DNA of 64,000 nucleotides. It comes from Affinundibacterium fentianense (lineage in GTDB: Bacteria > Pseudomonadota > Gammaproteobacteria > Burkholderiales > Burkholderiaceae_D). The stretch lies in contig NZ_JAGSPJ010000001.1 in the NCBI RefSeq assembly GCF_018139545.1, forward strand, positions 1,046,664 to 1,110,663, given 5' to 3'. Shown piece after piece: positions 9,310 through 18,853 of this stretch (position 1 is the stretch's first letter; the number at the start of each line of letters is the position of its first letter). The position numbers were made by a program, and so were the translations under genes. The notes under the pieces were generated by a model that saw only the letters and a program-made list of their open reading frames with translations, was not told where the DNA came from and made no database searches.

Positions 9310-9744
9310 TCAAAGTACTGATTCAACACCACGATTTGCTAATTGATCCGCACGTTCGTTGCCGGCGTCACCAGCATGTCCACGCACCCAGATCCATTCG
9401 ATTTTATGTACGCTGCGCGCCGCATCTAGCTGTTGCCACAAATCGACGTTTTTGACTGGAGATTTAGATGCCGTTTTCCAAGCTTTCGCTTTCCAACCAT
9501 CTATCCATTCTGTGATTCCCTTGAGCACATATTGACTATCCGTGTGCAAGGCAATTTCGCATGGGCGTTTTAATGCGCCGAGCGCCTGAATAACCGCCAT
9601 CAGTTCCATACGATTATTTGTAGTCTCGCGTTCACCACCAAACAATTCTTTCTCACGATGCCCGGCAATCAGTAAAGCACCCCAGCCGCCGACACCAGGA
9701 TTGCCCTTGCACGCGCCATCGGTGTAAATCTTAATTTTGTCCAT
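9310..9744 (-). CDS. rnhA: Ribonuclease HI
   Basis: A 144-residue endonuclease that cuts the RNA strand of RNA-DNA hybrids, for example R-loops and Okazaki primers. All four catalytic acidic residues are present: Asp9 ([11 protein letters not shown]), Glu47 (NRMELMAV), Asp69 (HTDSQYV) and Asp133 (NERADQLA). Its start overlaps the end of the upstream methyltransferase gene by 14 bp, so the two are translationally coupled. The order gloB / yafS-like / rnhA matches the E. coli neighbourhood gloB-yafS-rnhA-dnaQ. Confidence 0.96.
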   Translation of the reverse strand: MDKIKIYTDGACKGNPGVGGWGALLIAGHREKELFGGERETTNNRMELMAVIQALGALKRPCEIALHTDSQYVLKGITEWIDGWKAKAWKTASKSPVKNVDLWQQLDAARSVHKIEWIWVRGHAGDAGNERADQLANRGVESVL

Positions 9745-10522
9745 GTTTTTTTATCTTGTTCGCGACGGGTACGACGTTCGCTTGAGGTACACGTTTATGT
9801 TTCAGCGCAGGTCCGACTAAATGCATGCCTCGAACACGCTTGATCGCCTCTATCATATAAACCGCGCCAAACCGAGGCCACCAACGATGCCCTAGGTTTT
9901 CCATTAATGTGGAGTTTTCTAGCCATTGCGTATTTTCAACTGGTAGCGCATAGCAACCAAAACGCGTTTGACTCACTTCCATACTTAACAATTTCAACCA
10001 GTCTTTTAAACGATGCGCACTGATGAATTCGCCCTCTTTGGGCAAAAACGCGCTGCGTGTAATTCGCCCTGCCATTTGTCGCATACCCCACAAGCTGGCG
10101 CGATTCAAGCCGCTGATAATCACTCTACCTTCGGGAATCAATATCCTATCTACCTCACGCAAAATTTGATGAGGCTCCTCAGCAAATTCCAGTACATGCG
10201 GGAGTATGATTAAATCAATACTTTGCGATTCAAACGGCAATTCAGCAAAATCGTGTACCAACACAACTTGTTGACGTAAGCTTGCATTCATCAGTGGCAC
10301 CTGATGCGCTGTCTGCCATTGGTGTGGCATTCGGCTCGCGGTTAACGCTGGCAACTGCGGCAATCCAATTTGCAATGCGTGAAACCCGAAAATATCGGCC
10401 GTCAATAAATCAAATTGTGCCTGCTCCCACGCACAGATATAACTTCCAGCGGGCTGCAGGAGCCAATCACCTAAGTCTATAATGGCGGCTTGCGTAGAAT
10501 TTGATGCGTTCACTTCATTCAC
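9731..10522 (-). CDS. Class I SAM-dependent methyltransferase, YafS-like
   Basis: A 263-residue protein with the pattern of a Rossmann methyltransferase: a central [20 protein letters not shown] segment (the post-motif acidic loop and strand 4) and [11 protein letters not shown] (strand 5). The glycine-rich SAM motif I is degenerate ([12 protein letters not shown]), so activity is not certain. The gene overlaps rnhA by 14 bp and starts 26 bp from the divergent gloB start. The same position between gloB and rnhA is held by yafS in E. coli, a predicted methyltransferase of unknown substrate. A basic tail ends [19 protein letters not shown]. Confidence 0.85.
   Translation of the reverse strand: MNEVNASNSTQAAIIDLGDWLLQPAGSYICAWEQAQFDLLTADIFGFHALQIGLPQLPALTASRMPHQWQTAHQVPLMNASLRQQVVLVHDFAELPFESQSIDLIILPHVLEFAEEPHQILREVDRILIPEGRVIISGLNRASLWGMRQMAGRITRSAFLPKEGEFISAHRLKDWLKLLSMEVSQTRFGCYALPVENTQWLENSTLMENLGHRWWPRFGAVYMIEAIKRVRGMHLVGPALKHKRVPQANVVPVANKIKKHGQN
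10478..10483 (+). promoter_or_regulatory. Putative -10 box for gloB
   Basis: A perfect TATAAT lies 65 bp before the gloB start, inside the first codons of the divergent methyltransferase gene. No good -35 is visible, so this is tentative. Confidence 0.3.
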
Positions 10523-10548
10523 TTCACAAAAATCAGGGCAATTTCACT

Positions 10549-11349
10549 ATGAATAATCCGACCAACGAGCAAGCGCTAAGTATATTGACTGTACCCGCAT
10601 TTGACGACAACTATCTTTGGTTAGTACACAATGGTCAGAACGCCATCGTCGTCGATCCAGGTGATGCGACCGCTATTTTACAGGCTCTGAGTCAACAAGG
10701 TTTACGCTTGAGCGCCATCTTGCTGACACATCATCATAGTGACCATACAGGAGGAGTAGCGGAGTTATTGACACATTATCCGATTCCCGTGTTTGGTCCA
10801 GCGCATGATGGTATTGCGGCAGTCACCCAACCATTGGATGAAGGCGACAAAATTACAATTGACGCGCTGAATCTAGATTTTCAAGTTATCGCTGTGCCGG
10901 GACATACTTTTGGCCATATTGCGTATTATTCTGAAAACTTAGCGTCTGTCTTTTGTGGAGATACCTTATTTGCGGGCGGCTGCGGCCGGCTGTTTGAAGG
11001 CAGTCCAGCACAAATGCTAGACTCGCTCGATCGCTTAGCTAAATTGCCGGGACAAACCTCCGTGTATTGCGCGCATGAATACACTTTGTCGAATTTAAAA
11101 TTTGCGTTGGAAGTGGAGCCTGACAATCTAGCTCTCCAAGCTCGCATGTTACGTGAACAAGAAAAACGCGCAGAAAACATTCCAACAGTACCGAGCACAA
11201 TAGATCTTGAAGTACAGACTAATCCGTTCTTACGTAGCCGTGTGAAAGCAATCACATCGCGTCTGGTCGATATGGGAAAAGTCGCGGCACAGCAGGACGA
11301 TGCGGCCAATTTTGCCGCGCTACGTGAGTGGAAAAATAATTTCCGTTGA
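10549..11349 (+). CDS. gloB: Hydroxyacylglutathione hydrolase (glyoxalase II)
   Basis: This 266-residue metallo-beta-lactamase-fold enzyme hydrolyses S-lactoylglutathione to lactate and glutathione, completing methylglyoxal detoxification. The binuclear metal motif THHHSDH is at residues 60-66 (ligands His61, His63, Asp65, His66). Further ligands are in [15 protein letters not shown] and YCAHEYT. The frame is open further upstream (to 10501), but the ATG at 10549 gives the family's normal N-terminus ([13 protein letters not shown]) and is preferred. It is divergent from the yafS-like methyltransferase. Confidence 0.95.
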   Translation: MNNPTNEQALSILTVPAFDDNYLWLVHNGQNAIVVDPGDATAILQALSQQGLRLSAILLTHHHSDHTGGVAELLTHYPIPVFGPAHDGIAAVTQPLDEGDKITIDALNLDFQVIAVPGHTFGHIAYYSENLASVFCGDTLFAGGCGRLFEGSPAQMLDSLDRLAKLPGQTSVYCAHEYTLSNLKFALEVEPDNLALQARMLREQEKRAENIPTVPSTIDLEVQTNPFLRSRVKAITSRLVDMGKVAAQQDDAANFAALREWKNNFR

Positions 11350-11414
11350 TTAAGGGCCTATTCCAACGCATAACTCTGCGTTATTTTTATTTCACTCCAA
11401 AATTTGTATGAAAA

Positions 11415-12575
11415 ATGATCCAGCAAGTAGCTAACAAAACGACGAAGCTCGCCCTATTTTGCAAAGTAGTCGACAATTTTGGTGACATTGGCATTTGTTG
11501 GCGACTGGCTCGTCAACTTTGCGACGAGCACAAAATTGCAGTCACCCTCTGGGTCGATGATCTGATCAGTTTTCAGAAAATCTGCCCTGAAGTAAAGATC
11601 GATCTAAGACAACAATTTGTTCAATCAATTTGCATTCACCATTGGCATAGCCAAGATGAACAATTTCAAACCGAGGAAATTGCAGACATCGTTATTGAAT
11701 TTTTCGGCTGCGACATCCCTCCCGACTACATTGCAACGATGGCGAAATGTGAGCCAAAACCAGTGTGGATCAATCTGGAGGGATTGACTGCAGAAGAATG
11801 GGTGGAAGGCTGCCATACCTTACCCTCGTCACATCCTCAATATCCGTTGACGAAGTATTTCTTTTTTCCGGGCTTTACCTCGAATACAGGTGGACTTTTA
11901 AGAGAAAATAATATCGCATCTGATTATGCCGATTTTCAAAAAGACCCAGGTAATCGACTCGCTTTCCTAAGTAGTTTAGGGCTGAGCCATGAAGAAGCTC
12001 AGGGATTCACGGTTTCTCTATTTTGCTATCCACATGCACCCGTCGAAGATTTATTGCGTACGTGGGAGGCTTCTGGTGAAACAATCAATTGCTTAATCCC
12101 AGTCGGCGTTGCGAAACAAGCGGTACACAACTTTTTGCAAGAGGAAGCGTTAACTGGACTCCGCATTCAACGCGACAATCTCAATCTACGCATCATTCCA
12201 TTCATTCCGCAGCAAGCTTACGATCAATTATTGTGGAGTTGCGATCTGAATTTTGTTAGAGGTGAAGATTCTTTCGTCCGAGCACAATGGGCACAAACCG
12301 CCTTTATTTGGCATATTTATCCGCAAGATGAAAATTTACATCACAAAAAATTACGCGCATTCCTTGCAAAACACTTAGCAACAACCCCTGCAAGCAAGGC
12401 ATTTTCTCTTGCATGGAACGACGCTTCAGCAAACCCTAACTGGGCCGATTTATGGAAGGAGTTTCGCCAAGACTTGCCTAAAATACGGACCTTAAGTGCG
12501 GAGTGGCAAGCTGAAATGCAGGATATTGGTGACATGACATCGAATTTATTGAGCTTCATCAACACGAAACGATAA
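11415..12575 (+). CDS. earP: EF-P arginine rhamnosyltransferase EarP
   Basis: A 386-residue GT-B glycosyltransferase that attaches rhamnose from dTDP-rhamnose to an arginine of elongation factor P. The N-terminal motif DNFGDIGICWRLARQL (Asp20, Asp24) and the nucleotide-sugar motif RGEDSFVRAQWA (about residues 286-297) are the hallmarks of EarP. It stands immediately upstream of efp, whose product has Arg at position 32, the modified residue. A TAAAAT lies just after the earP stop, so efp may have its own promoter as well. Confidence 0.95.
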   Translation: MIQQVANKTTKLALFCKVVDNFGDIGICWRLARQLCDEHKIAVTLWVDDLISFQKICPEVKIDLRQQFVQSICIHHWHSQDEQFQTEEIADIVIEFFGCDIPPDYIATMAKCEPKPVWINLEGLTAEEWVEGCHTLPSSHPQYPLTKYFFFPGFTSNTGGLLRENNIASDYADFQKDPGNRLAFLSSLGLSHEEAQGFTVSLFCYPHAPVEDLLRTWEASGETINCLIPVGVAKQAVHNFLQEEALTGLRIQRDNLNLRIIPFIPQQAYDQLLWSCDLNFVRGEDSFVRAQWAQTAFIWHIYPQDENLHHKKLRAFLAKHLATTPASKAFSLAWNDASANPNWADLWKEFRQDLPKIRTLSAEWQAEMQDIGDMTSNLLSFINTKR

Positions 12576-12670
12576 AAGCCTCCAAAAATAGGTTAAAATG
12601 TGCGGTTAATTTTTAATGTATTTTCGATTCAATCAATACTGAGCTTGCAGGGCAATATTTTTAATATTCC

Positions 12671-12709
12671 AGTAGGCAACAGATGATTTTTAAGCAACCT
12701 ACTTTTTAT
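12671..12709 (+). promoter_or_regulatory. Possible attenuator-like hairpin in the efp leader
   Basis: AGTAGG (12671-12676) and CCTACT (12698-12703) form a 6-bp stem followed by TTTTT, ending about 10 bp before the efp start codon. The stem is short and the site might be chance. Confidence 0.2.
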
Positions 12710-12719
12710 TTCAATTACT

Positions 12720-13295
12720 ATGAAACCTGCAAAAGAAATTCGCGTTGGCAACATCATTATGGTCGACAGCAAACCTATGATCGTTCTACGTTCTGACGTC
12801 AACGGCTCTAGCCGTACTGGCTTCACTTACAAGTGGAAAATGAAAAACTTGTTGACGAACAGCCCATTGGAAAACGTGTTCCGTGGCGACGACAAATTTG
12901 ACGTTGTTGTGCTGGATAAAAAACCTGTGACTTACTCCTACTTCGCAGACCCGTTATTCGTATTCATGGATGCGGAATACAATCAGTATGAAATCGAAGA
13001 AGAAAACTTGGGCGATGCATTGCACTACTTGAAAGATGGCATGGAATGCGAAGCAGTTTTTTATGATGGCAAAGCTATTTCTGTAGAATTGCCAACAACA
13101 ATCGCTCGCCAAGTGATCTACTCTGAGCCTGCTGTTAAAGGCAACACTTCTGGCAACGTATTGAAAGAAGCAAAAATCGAAAATGCAATTGAAGCACATT
13201 GCCATATCGTGCAAGTACCATTGTTCGTTAGCCAAGACGATATTATCGAAATCGATACACGTACCAACGAATACAAGCGCGTAGTTCGTAACTAA
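12720..13295 (+). CDS. efp: Elongation factor P (arginine-rhamnosylation type)
   Basis: A 191-residue translation factor that binds between the P and E sites and rescues ribosomes stalled at polyproline. The N-terminal KOW-like domain has Arg32 in GSSRTGF in place of the lysine found in E. coli-type EF-P, so it is the substrate of EarP encoded just upstream. Two OB domains follow. The polyproline-rich TonB in this window is an example of a protein that would need EF-P. A strong terminator follows at 13315-13347. Confidence 0.97.
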   Translation: MKPAKEIRVGNIIMVDSKPMIVLRSDVNGSSRTGFTYKWKMKNLLTNSPLENVFRGDDKFDVVVLDKKPVTYSYFADPLFVFMDAEYNQYEIEEENLGDALHYLKDGMECEAVFYDGKAISVELPTTIARQVIYSEPAVKGNTSGNVLKEAKIENAIEAHCHIVQVPLFVSQDDIIEIDTRTNEYKRVVRN

Positions 13296-13314
13296 TCGAC
13301 GCTTCGTTCTAAAA

Positions 13315-13347
13315 AAACGCTGTTAATTTTTTAACGGCGTTTTTTTT
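13315..13347 (+). terminator. Rho-independent terminator after efp
   Basis: The arms AACGCTGTTAA and TTAACGGCGTT form a long stem with one mismatch, followed by at least seven T. Confidence 0.88.
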
Positions 13348-13561
13348 CGACTTTTTTTCTAGTTCCACTAATTATTGATTGCTTGGCTTGCCTAAATATT
13401 AATCAATCATCAAAACTGACAGGCGACCAAGCCAACAGCACACTAAGTCAAAGAATCGCTGCGAATTCACACTTACACACTTGAAGAATGCCGTGATCTC
13501 ATCTATTCTTCAGGCAGTTATCGACCCAAAATAACTAATTTCTTTCTCAATAGGAATCATT

Positions 13562-13834
13562 ATGGCGACCGCACCCATCACATCTACAGCCGCAAGAGAC
13601 CAGATCTTTGCGAATCGAAATGAAGAGCTCAAGTCCTTCGCCCCAAAGAACAAAGTCAACGAGACAGAAGCAATCAAAGCAAAAGAAGCCATCAATAAAG
13701 CACAGGAAGTGAAGCAGTCGCAGGAAAATCAAGAACCCAAACAAACGGCAAAACCAGCTCAAGAGCCCAAACCTACACCTGTCGTAAATACTCGAGGAGA
13801 AGTCACTGGCGGAACGATTAATACCAGCGCATAA
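13562..13834 (+). CDS. Small disordered Lys/Gln/Pro-rich protein of unknown function
   Basis: A 90-residue product with no signal peptide, membrane segment or cysteine. It begins MATAPITSTAARDQIFANR. The middle is a charged helical stretch rich in Lys, Glu and Gln (ETEAIKAKEAINKAQEVKQ), and the second half is a Pro/Gln/Lys-rich, probably unfolded tail ending VTGGTINTSA. A good ribosome-binding site (AGGA) lies seven bases before the ATG and a strong terminator follows, so it is likely a real gene. No family was recognised. Confidence 0.6.
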   Translation: MATAPITSTAARDQIFANRNEELKSFAPKNKVNETEAIKAKEAINKAQEVKQSQENQEPKQTAKPAQEPKPTPVVNTRGEVTGGTINTSA

Positions 13835-13870
13835 GACTCACTAAGAAATAGTACGCCCCGCTGAATATAC

Positions 13871-13929
13871 AAAAAAGCCCGCTTCACGACCCTCAACATA
13901 AGAGATTCCGTGAAGCGGGCTTTGTTTTA
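13871..13929. terminator. Bidirectional terminator between the small gene and the CobD/CbiB-like gene
   Basis: AGCCCGCTTCACG (13876-13888) and CGTGAAGCGGGCT (13909-13921) form a 13-bp perfect stem with A-rich sequence before it and T-rich sequence after it, so it can act on both converging transcripts. Confidence 0.9.
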
Positions 13930-13940
13930 TTGAAGCACCG

Positions 13941-14894
13941 TTACAACCACACGGCGAAGGACAATAGCAAGAGCAATAACATCCACAATAGCAAAGCACG
14001 CCAAACTAAACCCACAGCACTTTGCAACGCACGCGGACTAGCCTCTACGCCAGGCTGACTTTCCAGCTCCAAGCTATCGACATCGACCGCACTTGCATCC
14101 GCATTCAAAACAACTAGTGCTTTGGTTTCCGGCTCTCCCAAACGCACACCAATTGCCCCGCCGCCAGCAGACAAAATAATCCCTAGCAATTCATCACTCC
14201 AGCGATTTGCATAATTACGCCAAGAATAAATCGCATCTTCAAAGTTACCAACCACCGCAAACGCCACTGCTGTTAAATGCGCCGGCACCCAATCGATCCA
14301 ATAGAAGATTTTCTTCGCAAATTGCCCAAACTCCTCATTTTGCATGTGTTCAGGCTCACACCATTCACGCGAAAGAAATTCAGACATGCGATACATCACA
14401 GCACAGGCTGGTCCAACTGGCATTAAGAACCAAAAAAACACGCCAAATACATTGCGATGCGAAGCGATCAAAGAACGCTCCACCGCACCACGGGCAATAT
14501 CGGTTGCGTCCATACCGGAGCAGTCTTTATTAATCCAATCCGATAAATATTTGCGCGCTGCATCTTCATCACCTGCATTTAAGGCAATTTGTATCGACGT
14601 GAAATAATGACTGTAACGACGAAAGCCCAAAGTCAGGTATACGATAATGACATTCCAAATAAAAGCCGCAAAAGGATTTAAACGCAAACACAGCCAATAC
14701 ACCAAAGCGGTTGGCAAAGTTAACGCACCGACCACAATAAACCAGCCTGTACGACCGTGATGCGCCTTACCAGCGTTGCACCACGCTTCTACTTTGGCGG
14801 CAAAATGCTGCACCTGGGTATACACTGGATTATCCACTCTCAGTGGCTTGAGTTGCTCAATTAAGAGCGCGAAAAGTATGGAGAGAAATGTCAT
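13941..14894 (-). CDS. CobD/CbiB (AmpE-related) family membrane protein
   Basis: A 317-residue inner-membrane protein. It starts MTFLSILFALLIEQLKPLR, the N-terminus typical of this family, and has membrane segments near residues 50-70, 75-95, 150-170, 205-225 and at the very end. The PVGPACAVMYRMSEFLS and VPAHLTAVAFAVVGNFEDAI segments match the CobD/CbiB-like pattern. True CobD/CbiB makes adenosylcobinamide phosphate, but there are no cobalamin genes here and the protein sits in its usual betaproteobacterial place beside the Nudix and rplS genes. A housekeeping membrane role is more likely than B12 synthesis. Confidence 0.82.
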   Translation of the reverse strand: MTFLSILFALLIEQLKPLRVDNPVYTQVQHFAAKVEAWCNAGKAHHGRTGWFIVVGALTLPTALVYWLCLRLNPFAAFIWNVIIVYLTLGFRRYSHYFTSIQIALNAGDEDAARKYLSDWINKDCSGMDATDIARGAVERSLIASHRNVFGVFFWFLMPVGPACAVMYRMSEFLSREWCEPEHMQNEEFGQFAKKIFYWIDWVPAHLTAVAFAVVGNFEDAIYSWRNYANRWSDELLGIILSAGGGAIGVRLGEPETKALVVLNADASAVDVDSLELESQPGVEASPRALQSAVGLVWRALLLWMLLLLLLSFAVWL

Positions 14895-14984
14895 AGCGGG
14901 TATTCAAACTTCCCTTTGGGGGATGACTTAGAAAAGATCTCCAGTGTAAACTGATTTGACCCGTTTATGAAGTAGATCACATCC

Positions 14985-15680
14985 TCATTCTGGGAGATCT
15001 GCACGTAAAAAATGGAATAAATTGCGCAGCATGCCAGCGGTTGCTCCCCAGATAAAATATTCCTCATAAGGAATCGCATAGAAACTACGCTTACCTCGGC
15101 CATCCGGAAAATCAAATTGACGACGTTGATGATGTCGAGGATCCATTAAAAAACTTAAAGGCACTTCGAAAATAGAGGCAACTTCAAATGGATCTGAGCG
15201 AAATTCATAAGGTGGATGTACCAATGCAACCACGGGTGTAACAGAAAATCCTGTGCCAGTCACATAGTTTGGCAAACGCCCCAATACTTCAATCTGCGAC
15301 TCTGCCAATCCCACCTCTTCCTTCGCTTCACGCAGAGCAGTATGCTCGGCGGAAGTATCCGTTGGATCTACGCGCCCACCTGGAAAACTGATCTGACCAG
15401 CGTGATGATGTAGATGCGCAGCTCTCTGGGTCAATAATACTTGCAAACCGTGTTCACGGTTAAGTAATGGCAATAGCACAGATGCAGGCTTAAAATCTAT
15501 TCCTTGGTACATACTAGATTCGCCCGTATTTTCTGGCGACCAAGACAGTTCCAACTGAAAACGTTGACGCAAAAAATCCAAAGAAATTTTATTTATTGGA
15601 AGTGCCGCCTCATCCGCATAGGAATGAATCGCTAAAGATTGTGGATCAAAGTTGAGTATCGCCATTGTTAACGCGATCAT
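14985..15680 (-). CDS. Nudix CoA pyrophosphatase (NudL-like)
   Basis: A protein of about 230 residues with a complete Nudix box, GGRVDPTDTSAEHTALREAK followed by EEVGL, and the preceding PVLLTQRAAHLHHHAGQISFPGG-type arrangement specific to CoA-cleaving Nudix enzymes (here LLTQRAAHLHHHAGQISF). The expected reaction is CoA to phosphopantetheine plus 3',5'-ADP. Translation may begin at the ATG at 15680 or at 15665 (MAILNFDPQ). Neither has a clear ribosome-binding site. It lies 90 bp upstream of the CobD/CbiB-like gene on the same strand. Confidence 0.88.
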   Translation of the reverse strand: MIALTMAILNFDPQSLAIHSYADEAALPINKISLDFLRQRFQLELSWSPENTGESSMYQGIDFKPASVLLPLLNREHGLQVLLTQRAAHLHHHAGQISFPGGRVDPTDTSAEHTALREAKEEVGLAESQIEVLGRLPNYVTGTGFSVTPVVALVHPPYEFRSDPFEVASIFEVPLSFLMDPRHHQRRQFDFPDGRGKRSFYAIPYEEYFIWGATAGMLRNLFHFLRADLPE

Positions 15681-15697
15681 GAAAAAGGTTTACAAAC

Positions 15698-15729
15698 AAA
15701 AAAGGGATGCCATAGGCACCCCTTTTTTA
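15698..15729 (-). terminator. Rho-independent terminator after rplS
   Basis: On the minus strand GGGGTGCC and GGCATCCC pair across a three-base loop, followed by six T. It ends the rpsP-rimM-trmD-rplS transcript. Confidence 0.85.
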
Positions 15730-15755
15730 CAATCACAAAACAAACATCGTGTAGA

Positions 15756-16130
15756 TTACACAGCTGCTGCTTTACGATTTGGTAATTTCTCTTTAATACG
15801 AGCAGATTTACCAGAACGGTCACGCAAGTAGTACAACTTAGCGCGACGTACGTCACCACGGCGTTTCACTTCGATAGAAGCGATCAATGGTGAGTACAAT
15901 TGGAATGTACGTTCAACGCCTTCACCGGAAGAAATTTTACGAACGATGAAGTTCGAATTCAAACCACGGTTACGACGAGCGATAACAACGCCTTCGTACG
16001 CCTGAGCACGCTTACGTGTACCTTCAACGACATTAACGTTCACAACCACTGTATCGCCAGGTGCGAAGTCAGGGATGTTTTTACCTAAGCGAGCAATTTC
16101 TTCTTGCTCTAATGTTTGGATCAAATCCAT
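15756..16130 (-). CDS. rplS: 50S ribosomal protein L19
   Basis: A 124-residue protein of the large ribosomal subunit, located at the 30S-50S interface. It has the typical [20 protein letters not shown] segment and the basic [22 protein letters not shown] near the C-terminus. The frame is open to 16151, but the ATG at 16130 ([12 protein letters not shown]) has TGGAG eight bases upstream and gives the normal N-terminus. It is the last gene of the conserved operon rpsP-rimM-trmD-rplS. A 162-bp spacer separates it from trmD, longer than in many relatives. Confidence 0.96.
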   Translation of the reverse strand: MDLIQTLEQEEIARLGKNIPDFAPGDTVVVNVNVVEGTRKRAQAYEGVVIARRNRGLNSNFIVRKISSGEGVERTFQLYSPLIASIEVKRRGDVRRAKLYYLRDRSGKSARIKEKLPNRKAAAV

Positions 16131-16292
16131 TTTTTTCACTCCAATTACCATCTTGCTGACGCCTATATTCGCTTGCGCTACTTTGCTCAGTAGAGGATGG
16201 GATTAAACATGTGAGCTGATTACTTCTTCAGCCCACGCTAAACACATGCACAATTATCTGCATGCTTACTCGCACAGAAAGTCGCGAATTCT

Positions 16293-17048
16293 TTACTTAG
16301 GATTGAGCGATTTTAAAAACTGCTCATCCGCCTTACTTAGCAAACCCGCTTTGCGCGCTTGCTCAATTAATTCTGGGCGTTTCCGCCAACTTACCAATAA
16401 AGATTGCTGACGTCGCCATTTTGCGATCTCTGCGTGATTGCCACCTAACAAGACTGTTGGAACACTTTGCTCTTCAAAAACTTCTGGCCTAGTGTAATGC
16501 GGGCAATCCAACAAACCGTTCACAAAACTATCTTCAACTGCAGAGGCTTCATCATGTAAAACGCCAGGTATTTGACGTATCACCGCATCCATCAAAGCCA
16601 TTGCTGGCAATTCACCACCAGATAATACAAAATCGCCGAGACTAATCTCTTCATCGACTTCACTGTCTAATAAGCGTTGATCGACAGCTTCGTAACGACC
16701 ACATAACAAGACCAAACCGTCTTGCGCTGCCCACTCCATCACACGCGCGTGATTCAAAGGCTTGCCTTGCGGTGACAAATAAAGCACTTTAGGCTTTACC
16801 AATCCTAAGTTTTGCTGGCGCGCTTTTGCTGCATGCAGCGCCATCTGCAACGGCTTAGCCAACATCACCATGCCAGGACCACCGCCATACGGCCTATCAT
16901 CGACCGTTCTATGTCTGTCTGCGGTGAAATCGCGCGGATTCCAAAACTGCAAAGCACATTTATCTTGCTCAAATGCCCGACGGGTCACACCAGATTGCGT
17001 AATCGCGGCAAACATTTCCGGAAACAACGTAATGACATCAAATTGCAT
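16293..17048 (-). CDS. trmD: tRNA (guanine-37-N1)-methyltransferase TrmD
   Basis: A 251-residue SPOUT-class enzyme that methylates G37 next to the anticodon, preventing frameshifting. It has the N-terminal [11 protein letters not shown], the [11 protein letters not shown] loop, and the knotted SAM site [14 protein letters not shown] with [13 protein letters not shown]. The ATG at 17048 has GGAG eight bases upstream. It lies 49 bp after rimM in the ribosomal operon. Confidence 0.97.
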   Translation of the reverse strand: MQFDVITLFPEMFAAITQSGVTRRAFEQDKCALQFWNPRDFTADRHRTVDDRPYGGGPGMVMLAKPLQMALHAAKARQQNLGLVKPKVLYLSPQGKPLNHARVMEWAAQDGLVLLCGRYEAVDQRLLDSEVDEEISLGDFVLSGGELPAMALMDAVIRQIPGVLHDEASAVEDSFVNGLLDCPHYTRPEVFEEQSVPTVLLGGNHAEIAKWRRQQSLLVSWRKRPELIEQARKAGLLSKADEQFLKSLNPK

Positions 17049-17097
17049 TCATTACGCTCCAATAAACGAACATCGATCAATTCCAACAAACTTTGCT

Positions 17098-17697
17098 TTA
17101 ATAATCGATGCCCCAGTCAACGATGATTTTTTTCGCTTCGCGATCAACTTCTTTAATGAAGTGATCAACAAAGGGAATTAAGCGTTCATGCTTCATCAAT
17201 TCAGCTTCAGGCACATCACTGCCCGCGACACGCAAAATGGATTGCGCACCATTGTCCATCATGGCTCGGACAACGCCAAGGTTCTCACCTTGCAAATTCT
17301 GAACTGATAGGCCAATCAAATCGACCCAGTAAAACTCGTCTTGCTCTAAAGCAGGAAAAGCTTGGCGTGACACTTTGACGACACATCCTTTCAAAGCTTC
17401 CGCAGCAGTGCGATCTGGAACTTGGTCCAGTCTTGCAACGACATCTTCGCCATGTACTTTAGAACTCAAACGCTTGAGCTCGCGCAAACTTGGAACAACT
17501 GCAGCTTGTGCTGCACTTTCCAACCAGAACGAAGCCGCATCTAACAAGGCATCTGCTGTCGTCGAGTATGGACGAATTTTCACCCACCCTTGAAGACCAA
17601 ATGCCCCTGAGACATAGCCAACAATGACCAGATCTTCAGGAGCAGATTGATTTGCAGAGACTTGCACTGCCTGTTTTACATCAATTGAAGCAGACAA
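17098..17697 (-). CDS. rimM: Ribosome maturation factor RimM
   Basis: A 199-residue 30S assembly factor that binds ribosomal protein S19 and helps 16S rRNA processing. The N-terminal RimM domain (VIVGYVSGAFGLQGWVKI) and the C-terminal PRC-barrel domain (EFYWVDLIGLSVQN) are both visible. The start appears to be a TTG directly abutting the rpsP stop (TAA then TTG), which suggests translational coupling. The first 20 residues are longer than in many RimM proteins, so a later start cannot be excluded. Confidence 0.93.
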   Translation of the reverse strand: MSASIDVKQAVQVSANQSAPEDLVIVGYVSGAFGLQGWVKIRPYSTTADALLDAASFWLESAAQAAVVPSLRELKRLSSKVHGEDVVARLDQVPDRTAAEALKGCVVKVSRQAFPALEQDEFYWVDLIGLSVQNLQGENLGVVRAMMDNGAQSILRVAGSDVPEAELMKHERLIPFVDHFIKEVDREAKKIIVDWGIDY

Positions 17698-17949
17698 TTA
17701 AGCTGCTTTTTTTGCTACTTGTGCAGCCAAACGAGCAACAGCTGGTGACAATTGTGCACCAACGCCTTGCCAGTAAGCCAAACGATCAGCAGCAATACGA
17801 ACTTCTTCAGCATTGCCAGTTGCTACTGGATTGTAAAAACCAATGCGCTCGATGAAACGACCATCACGACGATTGCGTGAATCAGCTGCAACGATATTGT
17901 AGAAAGGGCGCTTTTTTGCACCACCACGAGCTAAACGAATAACGACCAT
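17698..17949 (-). CDS. rpsP: 30S ribosomal protein S16
   Basis: An 83-residue protein of the small ribosomal subunit. It has the typical [18 protein letters not shown] start and [15 protein letters not shown]. It heads the operon rpsP-rimM-trmD-rplS. GGAAA precedes the ATG. A candidate -10 (TACAAT, minus strand of 18054-18059) lies about 105 bp upstream, next to an ill-spaced TTGACA. Confidence 0.97.
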   Translation of the reverse strand: MVVIRLARGGAKKRPFYNIVAADSRNRRDGRFIERIGFYNPVATGNAEEVRIAADRLAYWQGVGAQLSPAVARLAAQVAKKAA

Positions 17950-18202
17950 AATATTTCCAAAAAATTGTCAAAGGACGGAAAAAGCCGCAAATTATAGCCC
18001 GTAAAGCAGATTTACCGCAAGAACTATTGAATATTGGCTTTGTAAAACCAAGCATTGTACCCGATTTTTCTTGTCAATTTCTAGCTTCACGCAAGTGAAT
18101 TTAAATTTCCTTGGCATTTTCCCTTTTTCCTACGATGGGACTGAATGAAATCCAACAATTCCGATAAAATCACTCTCTCCTCTAGAGCATTAAAATTTCA
18201 AA

Positions 18203-18622
18203 ATGACAACGAATAAACACAAGAACAAAACACTAGCCGTCCTTATTTGCCTCTTGTTTGGCAGTATTGGCGGACACAGATTTTATTTATACGGCAAACG
18301 CGATCAATTTGCATGGCTACATTGCATCACTCTGCCATTGTCATTCTTGCTATCGAAGCTATACTTTAATCTGAATTTCTTCGTCACCTACGGACCGTGG
18401 ATGCTCTCGTTTCTCATCAGCCTTTTGATGTGTCTCGTACTCGGTCTAAAATCAGATGAGCATTGGGACGCACAATTCAATCCCCATTCTGGTCAGACGA
18501 GCGACTCCTCTTGGCCATTAGCACTGTTATTGGTCTTGAGCGTAGGCCTCGGTGCTATTTCACTATTGTTCGTCTTAGCACGTGGGTTTGACTTGCTTTA
18601 CACTGGTGGTGCGTACGGCTAA
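18203..18622 (+). CDS. TM2 domain membrane protein
   Basis: A 139-residue inner-membrane protein. The N-terminal half is a TM2 domain, with LAVLICLLFGSIGGHRFYLYG (GGHRFY is the signature of the hairpin loop) and a second helix LLMCLVLGL. A third hydrophobic segment (ALLLVLSVGLGAISLLFVLA) is near the C-terminus. TM2 proteins are widespread with no settled function. It is divergent from rpsP with a 253-bp shared promoter region and is followed by a strong terminator. Confidence 0.85.
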   Translation: MTTNKHKNKTLAVLICLLFGSIGGHRFYLYGKRDQFAWLHCITLPLSFLLSKLYFNLNFFVTYGPWMLSFLISLLMCLVLGLKSDEHWDAQFNPHSGQTSDSSWPLALLLVLSVGLGAISLLFVLARGFDLLYTGGAYG

Positions 18623-18726
18623 GTCCTATCAATCGTACCGATGGGACTAATATAACTGCCTTACAAAAGTTCGGGCTTAGAATCGACGCTCTGATCTTAT
18701 TAGCGCAACGCCTCAAAAGTAGAATG

Positions 18727-18767
18727 CAAAAATGGCGCGAGTCTGTCGACATCGCGCCATTTTTTTC
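18727..18767. terminator. Bidirectional terminator between the TM2 gene and the acyl-CoA dehydrogenase gene
   Basis: AAAAATGGCGCGA and TCGCGCCATTTTT form a 13-bp stem around an 11-base loop, with A and T tracts on both sides. Confidence 0.9.
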
Positions 18768-18853
18768 GTCATTTAGTGTAGGTCGTTAAAACCACTTACT
18801 TTCATTTTGTGACCTCAGTAATACCCAATTTGGGCATTGCCTATTCTCACAAC

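Noticed and set aside
13941-14894. Cobalamin biosynthesis gene cobD/cbiB
   Set aside because: The protein belongs to the broader CobD/CbiB/AmpE-like family, but no other cobalamin genes are present and its location is the conserved housekeeping one.
16131-16292. Ribosomal-protein autoregulatory leader before rplS
   Set aside because: The 162-bp trmD-rplS spacer has some small inverted repeats, but none is strong enough to call an L19-binding leader.
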